A DNA stretch of 64,000 nt, taken from contig JOHN01000013.1 of assembly GCA_000719695.1 (NCBI GenBank), positions 186,001 to 250,000 on the forward strand, read 5' to 3'. This document shows positions 58,440 to 64,000 of this stretch, piece after piece (the stretch's first letter is position 1; each line of letters begins with the position of its first letter). The DNA is from Streptomyces sp. NRRL F-6131 (lineage in GTDB: Bacteria > Actinomycetota > Actinomycetes > Streptomycetales > Streptomycetaceae). The notes beneath the pieces are model-generated. The model saw only the letters and a program-made list of their open reading frames with translations, was not told the DNA's origin and made no database searches. Position numbers and translations under genes: made by a program.

Positions 58440-61147
58440 TGGGGGAGATTGGTGTTGAGCTGGATGTCGGTGCCGGAGGAGGGGGTGTACTCGTTCCACT
58501 CGGCGATCAGCTCGCCCTTCTCGCCGGGCTGGACGACGGGGAACGGCGTGCCGGTGCCGTCGTGCCGGTGCAGCAGCCGGTCGACGGTGATCCGGCCCGG
58601 GTCGGGGACCGCCACCACCGTGCAGGTCTCCTGGAGGTCGCGGCGGTGGGTGGAGTCGATCACGACGAGCGCGCCGGGGGTGAAGCCCCGGCTGGAGGCG
58701 ACCGGAATGGTCACCGGCAGCCCGGGGACGACCGGCCCGGGCCCGACGGCGACCGCGCACTCGGTGCTCACGGTGTCCTCGATCCGGACGGCGGCCCGGC
58801 CCGGGTTGGCCGGGGGGATGCCGGGGTAGTAGCGGTCGTCGTAGGCGGCGATCTCCTGGGCGATGGTCAGGTACGGGTGGTCGGAGGGGATGTCGGCGTC
58901 CTTGAAGCCGCCCTCGCAGAAGCGCACCCAGGCGTCCTCCCAGCCCTTGCGGATGGTCAGCACGATGCGCGCGCCGCCGGCCCGCAGGAAGGCCTGCCGG
59001 GTGGGATCGGGGTGGCGGATGTTGCGGATGAAGTCCCAGGAGTCGGGGGCGTCCCAGAAGTAGGAGTAGAGGAAGGTGACCACGTTCTCCCACTCCACGG
59101 CCTGGTTGACGAAGCGGACGAGGTCCTCGTGGCGCCTCAGTTTGGCCCAGGCGCCGTCCGGCGGTTTGAGCGCGCCCGGTTCGAAACCGGCGCCGTGCGC
59201 GGTGTCCACGCCGGCCGAGCGGAGTGCCTGGACCGCGCCGGGATGCATGAACTCGTACTCGGTGCCCAGGAGATGGCGGAGCACGCACTTCATGATCTCG
59301 TCGTTCTCCTCGCGCCGCAGGGTGAGGGTGTCCACCCCGGCGAGGCGGTCCTCCAGGGCGGCGATCCGGTTGGCGATGTCCTGCTGTTCGGCGAGGTACC
59401 TGGTCTGGGCGGCGTCGTGGAGCATCGTCCACACCTGGGACTGCCAGCGCGAGAACAGTTCGGGCGTCCGGGCGGTGGTGATCTTCAGGCCCACCCAGGC
59501 GGGCCCGACGTCATGGAGGAAGATCAGCACGTTCTGCTCGCCGGTGCGGCCCTTGAAGGCGTTGTACGGCGGGTCGCTGAGCACCACGGCGTCGTGCAGG
59601 GGGTCACCGGAGTCCTTCTCGAAGCCGCTGCCCTCCACGCCGTAGTGCATCCGCGGGTTGCCGCTGAGCATGCCGAGGTGGAACTCGGCCGTCACGGCGG
59701 AGATGGCGTAGCCGTCCTCGATGCGGAAGCGCATCGGGTAGAAGTGCCAGCCGCCGCCGGCCGGCACGGTGTCGTTGGGGAAGATCTCCTTGGTGGCCTC
59801 GGGGGGATCGGGCACCTGCACGCCGTACAGATCGCCGAGGTAGCGGTAGTGCTTGCGGTTCGGCGGGAAGCCGGGCGCCTGGTCGGCCGGGCGGACGTCG
59901 TCGGTGATGTCGTCGTGCGGGAGGGTGAAGACGAACGGCCCGAGGGCGGCGCGCAGCGCGGCCAGCTCGACGTAGTCCTTGCGGATCGCGGCGGAGGGCT
60001 CCGGGACCACGATGTCGTAGGCGGCCCGCAGGCCGTAGCGGTAGAGCCGGACCCGCCAGGTGCGCAGCAGGCTGAAGTAGTCGATCCGGACCGCCTGGGT
60101 CTGGCTGGGGTTCTTCACCGTCCGGGTGGTGGTCTCCTCGGTGCCGGTGACGGTCAGGGTGGAGATGGTGACCTTGTGCTCCTGCTTGGCCCGCGAGGAC
60201 GCCTTCTGGGTCAGCCCGGAGGCGTGCTTGCGGCTCTCCGAGGCGGAGGTGGAGTTGCTGTCCTGGCTGGTGAAGCCGGACGAGGCCGAGCCGTTGATCA
60301 CCGGGATGCCGCCGGACACGGTGCCGGTGATGTTGAACTGGTTGGAGTGCTGCTGCTGGCTGGCGGTGGACTGGGAGAGTTCGGTGTTGTCGGTGACGCC
60401 CGTCTCGCTGTAGCTCTCCAGCGAGTCCGTCACGATGGAGGTGAACTCCCGGGAGGTGACCGACCACTCCTTGTGGGTGAGGGCCGTCTCCTCCAGCGGG
60501 GCCAGCGGGACGGTCGCGATCAGCTCGCCGCGCTGGATGCCGGCCGGAGCCATCTCCAGGCGCTCCAGGTTGAGCATGCTGAGCCGACTGGAGCGGGTGT
60601 TGAACACGAGGTTCTGGACGGCGACGACGGCGCGGTCGGCGTGGGCGTCCCCGGCCCGCTGGCCGTCCCCGGGGCCGCTCGCGTTCCCGAGGCCGCTCGC
60701 GGTGTCGTTCTCGGGGCTGTCCGGGGTGGGTCCGGTGCGGCGCAGTTGGGCGACCGCGAGGCCGAACGCGACGAGTTCGTCGACCGGCACCCCGGCGAAC
60801 GGTGCGGGACCCGGAGGTTCCGCCGCGCCCTCCTCGTAACCGGCGAGGAGTCGGGTGAGTGGTGCTCCGGCCGGGTGGCCGACGGCCCGCGCGGCGGCTT
60901 CCGCCTCGCCCGGGCGCAGGGCCAGTTGGTGGGCGAAGCTGTGCTTGAGCAACGCCTGGCCGCTGGACGGCGGCGTAATGTCCAGCGCCACCAGGGTGGC
61001 CTTGGGGATGTGTCGGGAGGCCGGCGCCAGCACGGGCGAGGAGTCGGTCGGGGGAATGACGGGCGCGGCGGCGGCAAGTGCGTTGTCCGGGGCGGCGGTC
61101 GGCGGTGGGACGATGGTGGTGGCGGGCTCGGATGCGTGATCGGACAT
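58430..61147 (-). CDS. Large hypothetical protein, 905 residues
   Basis: I do not recognise a family. The N-terminal 60 residues are Ala/Pro-rich and disordered, followed by a helical part (HSFAHQLALRPGEAEAAARAVG). A Ser/Thr/Gln-rich central region (SYSETGVTDNTELSQSTASQQQHSNQF by parts, then GTVSGGIPVINGSASSG and SRKHASGLTQKASSRAKQEH) leads to VRIDYFSLLRTWRVRLYRYGLRAAYDI. The C-terminal half has many aromatic residues and IAALEDRLAGVD, a short coiled coil. No signal peptide or membrane segment is seen. It is followed by the GH5-like gene and preceded by the beta-repeat protein on the same strand. A structural or secreted-complex role is possible but unproven. Confidence 0.75.
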   Translation of the reverse strand: MSDHASEPATTIVPPPTAAPDNALAAAAPVIPPTDSSPVLAPASRHIPKATLVALDITPPSSGQALLKHSFAHQLALRPGEAEAAARAVGHPAGAPLTRLLAGYEEGAAEPPGPAPFAGVPVDELVAFGLAVAQLRRTGPTPDSPENDTASGLGNASGPGDGQRAGDAHADRAVVAVQNLVFNTRSSRLSMLNLERLEMAPAGIQRGELIATVPLAPLEETALTHKEWSVTSREFTSIVTDSLESYSETGVTDNTELSQSTASQQQHSNQFNITGTVSGGIPVINGSASSGFTSQDSNSTSASESRKHASGLTQKASSRAKQEHKVTISTLTVTGTEETTTRTVKNPSQTQAVRIDYFSLLRTWRVRLYRYGLRAAYDIVVPEPSAAIRKDYVELAALRAALGPFVFTLPHDDITDDVRPADQAPGFPPNRKHYRYLGDLYGVQVPDPPEATKEIFPNDTVPAGGGWHFYPMRFRIEDGYAISAVTAEFHLGMLSGNPRMHYGVEGSGFEKDSGDPLHDAVVLSDPPYNAFKGRTGEQNVLIFLHDVGPAWVGLKITTARTPELFSRWQSQVWTMLHDAAQTRYLAEQQDIANRIAALEDRLAGVDTLTLRREENDEIMKCVLRHLLGTEYEFMHPGAVQALRSAGVDTAHGAGFEPGALKPPDGAWAKLRRHEDLVRFVNQAVEWENVVTFLYSYFWDAPDSWDFIRNIRHPDPTRQAFLRAGGARIVLTIRKGWEDAWVRFCEGGFKDADIPSDHPYLTIAQEIAAYDDRYYPGIPPANPGRAAVRIEDTVSTECAVAVGPGPVVPGLPVTIPVASSRGFTPGALVVIDSTHRRDLQETCTVVAVPDPGRITVDRLLHRHDGTGTPFPVVQPGEKGELIAEWNEYTPSSGTDIQLNTNLPQMS

Positions 61148-61321
61148 GGTCGTCCTCCCGGACGCGTCGATCTGGCGAGCAGTCAGGAAGCAGGCATGTC
61201 AAGCCTAGGAACCGGCTCCCCGGGATGGCCAGGCCCGATGTCGACTGTCACCTCATCGAGTGACACCACGGCGGCGTGTCGCGCGATGTCGAGCGGGACG
61301 ACGGACGACGGACAACGGACA

Positions 61322-61372
61322 ACGGACGACCGGCCGCGGCCCCGGGGGCCGGGGCCGCGGCCGGTCGTCCGT
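61322..61372 (-). terminator. Perfect 22-bp hairpin downstream of the beta-repeat gene
   Basis: The arms 61322-61343 and 61351-61372 are exact complements around a 7-nt loop, 9 bases after the stop of the 61382-62758 gene (minus strand). GGACGACGGAC-type direct repeats lie just beside it (61306-61330). It is the strongest hairpin in the window. The other part of the 61148-61381 gap holds the promoter region of the 905-residue gene and no gene. Confidence 0.8.
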
Positions 61373-61381
61373 CAGCGGGGT

Positions 61382-62758
61382 TCAGTCGCGGGAGATGCGC
61401 CAGTGCGACTCCGTCACCCGGTCGCCCGGCACCCAGACGTACGGGATCCGGCGGTCGCCGTCCTTCTCGTAGGTGCTGGCGTAGAGGTAGCCGCCGTAGT
61501 AGGTGTTGTTGAGCCCGATGCTGTCTCCGTCGGAGAGCACCCCGTAGCCCTTGATCTTGAGGTCGCCCGTGGCGTTCAGGTGGCAGCCCGAGATCACCTC
61601 GACGTTGCTGTTGATGGAGAGCTGCTCGCCGTACGGGCCGCGCAGTTCGCGGATCCGGACGTAGTGGTCGCTGCTCACGGCGTTGACCTGGCCGTTGGCG
61701 TCGAGGGTGCCGTCGACCGTGAGGTCGCCGCTGATCCGGGCGGAGCTCTCGGCGTAGAGACTGCTCTCGGCGGTCAGGGAGCCGTTCACGGTGAGGGCGC
61801 TCTGCGCGTAGGTGTCGCCCCGGACGGTCAGGCCGCTGCCGACGTCGGCCGAGCCGTTGACGGTGAGGGAGTTGCTCACGGTGAGGGAGTTGCCGATCGA
61901 CGCGTTGCCGCCGATCGCCAGTCCGGACTCGCCCGATATCCCGCCCTCGACCGTCAGCGCGTCCAGCGTCGGGTCCTTCACCGTGAGGGTGAGGGCGGCG
62001 TACTGACGGATCGTCTCGAAGCCGCTGCCGGCGTCCTCGGGGGACATGGCCGCCTCCAGCGTGAAGGTGGTGTCCATGGCGAGGGCTCCGTCGGGGAGGG
62101 TGAAGGACGGCCGGGAGCCCTGGTAGACGATCTCGCCGTCCCCGTCGAACACGCGGTAGTAGGAGCCGTTGCTCTCCCAGGAGAGGTAGGGGTTGTCGCT
62201 GCTGGAGAACTTGGTCTTCGGGACGGTGGCCCGGTCGTCGTCGCGCGCCAGGAAGGCGTTCAGGTAGAAGACGGGTGCCGTGACGGGCAGCGGTACGGTC
62301 CGGCGGCGTGAAACGAAGTCGTCGGGGTCCGACGAGGTGTCGGAGTGCTCGGTGACGTGGAGGTCGAGGGTGCCGGTGCTGTCGACCAGTTCGCCGCCGA
62401 CCCCGAGGTGCAGCGTGCCGTCGAACGGGTCGCCGTCGTCGCCCTGGTAGTGGAAGATCGCCCGGTAGTACAGGCCCTCGCCGGCCAGTCCCAGGTGCTT
62501 CGCGGTCACCTGGACCAGGGACCCCGTGCTCCAGTTGCCGTCCGAGGAGAAGACCGGCTTCGGGTCGTCGGTGAAGTACGCGCCCCCGCCCGCGGCGTCG
62601 CCCGGCACGGCGATCTGGATCCAGTCGCAGTACGTGTCCTCCGCTCCCGCGGTGACGGTGATCGTGATCCGGCCCTTGGAGTCGGTGTCCGCGGTGCCCG
62701 CCTGGAGCGGTGCCGGGCTGGTGGCGACGCGGTAGGTGAGGAGGGGTTGATCGGACAT
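61382..62758 (-). CDS. Hypothetical protein with fibre-like beta repeats
   Basis: This 458-residue protein has an N-terminal beta-sandwich-like half (RITITVTAGAEDTYCDWIQIAVPG, YYRAIFHYQGDDGDPFDGTL). From about residue 260 it carries a run of short repeats of the form LTVxGSLTxxSxxYAxSxA (SIGNSLTVSNSLTVNGSADV, then DLTVDGTLDANGQVNAVSS), like the beta-solenoid stems of phage tail fibres and spikes or polymer-forming cell-surface proteins. The C-terminal domain (GYLYASTYEKDGDRRIPYVWV) could be a tip. AGGAGGT before ATG 62756-62758 gives a firm start. No signal peptide. The function is unknown; surface binding is inferred from the repeats. Confidence 0.75.
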   Translation of the reverse strand: MSDQPLLTYRVATSPAPLQAGTADTDSKGRITITVTAGAEDTYCDWIQIAVPGDAAGGGAYFTDDPKPVFSSDGNWSTGSLVQVTAKHLGLAGEGLYYRAIFHYQGDDGDPFDGTLHLGVGGELVDSTGTLDLHVTEHSDTSSDPDDFVSRRRTVPLPVTAPVFYLNAFLARDDDRATVPKTKFSSSDNPYLSWESNGSYYRVFDGDGEIVYQGSRPSFTLPDGALAMDTTFTLEAAMSPEDAGSGFETIRQYAALTLTVKDPTLDALTVEGGISGESGLAIGGNASIGNSLTVSNSLTVNGSADVGSGLTVRGDTYAQSALTVNGSLTAESSLYAESSARISGDLTVDGTLDANGQVNAVSSDHYVRIRELRGPYGEQLSINSNVEVISGCHLNATGDLKIKGYGVLSDGDSIGLNNTYYGGYLYASTYEKDGDRRIPYVWVPGDRVTESHWRISRD

Positions 62759-62854
62759 GCGGGACCTCCTGGTGCGTAGGTGGGTGCGGACGTCGGGGGG
62801 ACCGGCGGAACGGTCGGGGCAGGTGGCGCGCACCGTCCGCCGAGGTGGGTGCCC

Positions 62855-64000
62855 TCACGCGTCGGGCTCGGGGAACAGCCGGTCCGGCTCGGGGAACAGC
62901 CGGAGGAGTCCTTCCTCGAGCGTGGGCGGACGGTCCGGGAACCGGGCGTCCGCCGGCGCCGCGGTCAGGTCGTGCCGGGTCCAGGGGCCGCCCGGCGGCG
63001 GGGCCGGGCGCAGCCAGGACCAGGTGCCGTGCCGGGTGCCGGGCCGGGGGAAGGAGACGGCGCCGTCCTCGCCGCCGCCCAGGACCGGACCGAAGCGGAA
63101 CAGGGCCTGGAGCCGGCGCAGCGCGCCGTCGACGTGCTGCTGCGCGACGGTGACGGAGGCCGTGGGGGTGATGCCGGTGACGGCGTGGACGCTCGCGCGC
63201 GGGTCGACCAGCAGCAGCAGCCGGGTGGGTGCGGTGTCGCCGAAGGTCAGCTGGAGGTAGTTGGAGGCCGAGGGCGGTGCGGGGGTGCCGGGCGGGCCGA
63301 TCCGGACGACGAGTTCCTGGCCGTCGTCGGGGGCCGTGACGCTGTCGAAGCGCTCGTAGTCGTAGCCGCCGCCGGGCGCGGCCCGCCAGTAGCCGATCAG
63401 GCCGTCGTCGCGGGCGGCCTGGTCGCCGAGGCGGACGGCGAACGGGTCGGCGGTGAAGGTGGGTTCGGGCGGGGCGAGGCTGGCCTGCCAGCCGGTGGCG
63501 CGCAGCGGCGGCCCGTCCAGGCTCAGCCGCAGCCGGGCCTGGACCAGTGCCAGCGGCCGCCCGACGAGCGCGGACAGCGTCTGGTCGGTGCGGCGGCCCA
63601 GCGGGTCGGTGGTCCACAGGGTGGAGTCGATGACGTCGAGGAAGGCGCTGAGGTCGGCCTCGTCGCCCAGCCGCCGCGAGCGCAGCAGGCCGGCGATCGT
63701 CGGGGCGAGCGCCGCCACCTCGTCGAGGGTGGTGAGGGTGCCGTCGGGCGGGGGTTCCCACTGGCCCCGGCGGGCGCCGGTGCCGTCGGTGAGGGCGCGG
63801 TAGCCGCCCAGGAACCGGCCCTCGGGGTCGTACAGCAGCAGGCTGCCGTCGAGGTGGTCGGGCAGCAGCCAGCCGGTGACGGGGCTGGGGTCGGCGGCGG
63901 TCCGCACCTCCCGGGTGCCGGTGGCGGCGTCGAGGAGGTCGAAGTCGAGCCGGGCGGGCTGGAGCGGGCGCGGGGGCAGTTGGGCGACGGCGGCGACGGT
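62855..64000 (-). CDS. Large hypothetical protein, N-terminus beyond the window
   Basis: The frame continues without stop to the right edge, so only the C-terminal 381 residues are present. Sequence near the edge reads AQLPPRPLQPARLDFDLLDA, then WLLPDHLDGSLLLYDPEGRFLGGY, FLDVIDSTLWTTDPLGRRTDQTL and QALFRFGPVLGGGEDGAV. It ends in a duplicated LFPEPDRLFPEPDA, from a short direct repeat at 62862-62900. I do not recognise the family. It lies 96 bp upstream of the beta-repeat gene on the same strand and probably forms an operon with it and the 905-residue gene. Confidence 0.7.
   Translation of the reverse strand, partial: TVAAVAQLPPRPLQPARLDFDLLDAATGTREVRTAADPSPVTGWLLPDHLDGSLLLYDPEGRFLGGYRALTDGTGARRGQWEPPPDGTLTTLDEVAALAPTIAGLLRSRRLGDEADLSAFLDVIDSTLWTTDPLGRRTDQTLSALVGRPLALVQARLRLSLDGPPLRATGWQASLAPPEPTFTADPFAVRLGDQAARDDGLIGYWRAAPGGGYDYERFDSVTAPDDGQELVVRIGPPGTPAPPSASNYLQLTFGDTAPTRLLLLVDPRASVHAVTGITPTASVTVAQQHVDGALRRLQALFRFGPVLGGGEDGAVSFPRPGTRHGTWSWLRPAPPPGGPWTRHDLTAAPADARFPDRPPTLEEGLLRLFPEPDRLFPEPDA

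Noticed and set aside
61306..61330. Mobile-element end repeats near the 22-bp hairpin
   Set aside because: The GGACRACGGAC copies are short direct repeats flanking a terminator; no transposase or target duplication is present.
58424..62311. Very long plus-strand frame of nearly 1300 codons
   Set aside because: It is the antisense of the large hypothetical and beta-repeat genes; its composition is Gly/Val/Arg-rich with no domains, and the minus-strand genes have ribosome binding sites.

Overview
The window is high-GC actinomycete DNA, most likely from a Streptomycetaceae chromosome. Codons strongly prefer G or C at the third position, GTG and TTG starts are common, and the gene content (FUSC, DUF1918, PIG-L, CBM13-linked glycosidases, paired TetR and ArsR regulators) is typical of Streptomyces or Kitasatospora. 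No rRNA, tRNA, insertion sequence or CRISPR array was recognised.

Layout. 1-13.2 kb is ordinary chromosomal flank: a partial secreted lectin with a frame break, an amidase, a FUSC exporter, an MFS/ArsR-type pair with a double operator, a PIG-L deacetylase, DedA, DUF1918, TetR, a conserved hypothetical, a haloalkane-dehalogenase-like hydrolase, and a divergent SDR/TetR pair. 13.5-38.6 kb is one co-directional biosynthetic gene cluster. 38.8-46.2 kb is a second co-directional operon that looks like a RiPP pathway. 46.5-52.5 kb holds a rhodanese and plant-polysaccharide glycosidases (GH74, GH62) with a LacI-type operator and an AraC regulator. 52.7-55.6 kb is a small arsenic-resistance island. 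55.9-64 kb holds a GH1 beta-glucosidase, a GH5-like enzyme and three large proteins of unknown function.

How the main cluster works together. A 55-residue LysW-type amino-group carrier protein (26355-26522) ends in EDWGE. Around it lie a LysX-type ligase, LysZ kinase, LysY reductase and LysK hydrolase, plus a split transketolase and a DegT aminotransferase. This is the enzyme set known for making 2,6-diamino-5,7-dihydroxyheptanoic acid on a carrier protein in the vazabitide A, ficellomycin and azinomycin type pathways. A sulfotransferase, an APS kinase and a fused CysD-CysN ATP sulfurylase would supply and use PAPS, which fits sulfation followed by sulfate elimination to form an aziridine (azabicyclohexane). 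Peptide assembly would use a C-A-T NRPS module, a thioesterase fused to tandem acyl-CoA dehydrogenase domains, free-standing PCP, A and C proteins, a P450 with an atypical I-helix and a BtrH_N-like acyltransferase. The combination suggests a new azabicyclic or aziridine nonribosomal peptide; the product is inferred.

How the second operon works together. An S9 peptidase is translationally coupled to a 52-residue peptide gene with a near-perfect ribosome binding site. A perfect hairpin follows, then a B12-binding radical SAM protein of the RiPP-maturation type, a small partner protein, a P450 and an MFS exporter. The likely product is a ribosomally made, radical-SAM-modified peptide.
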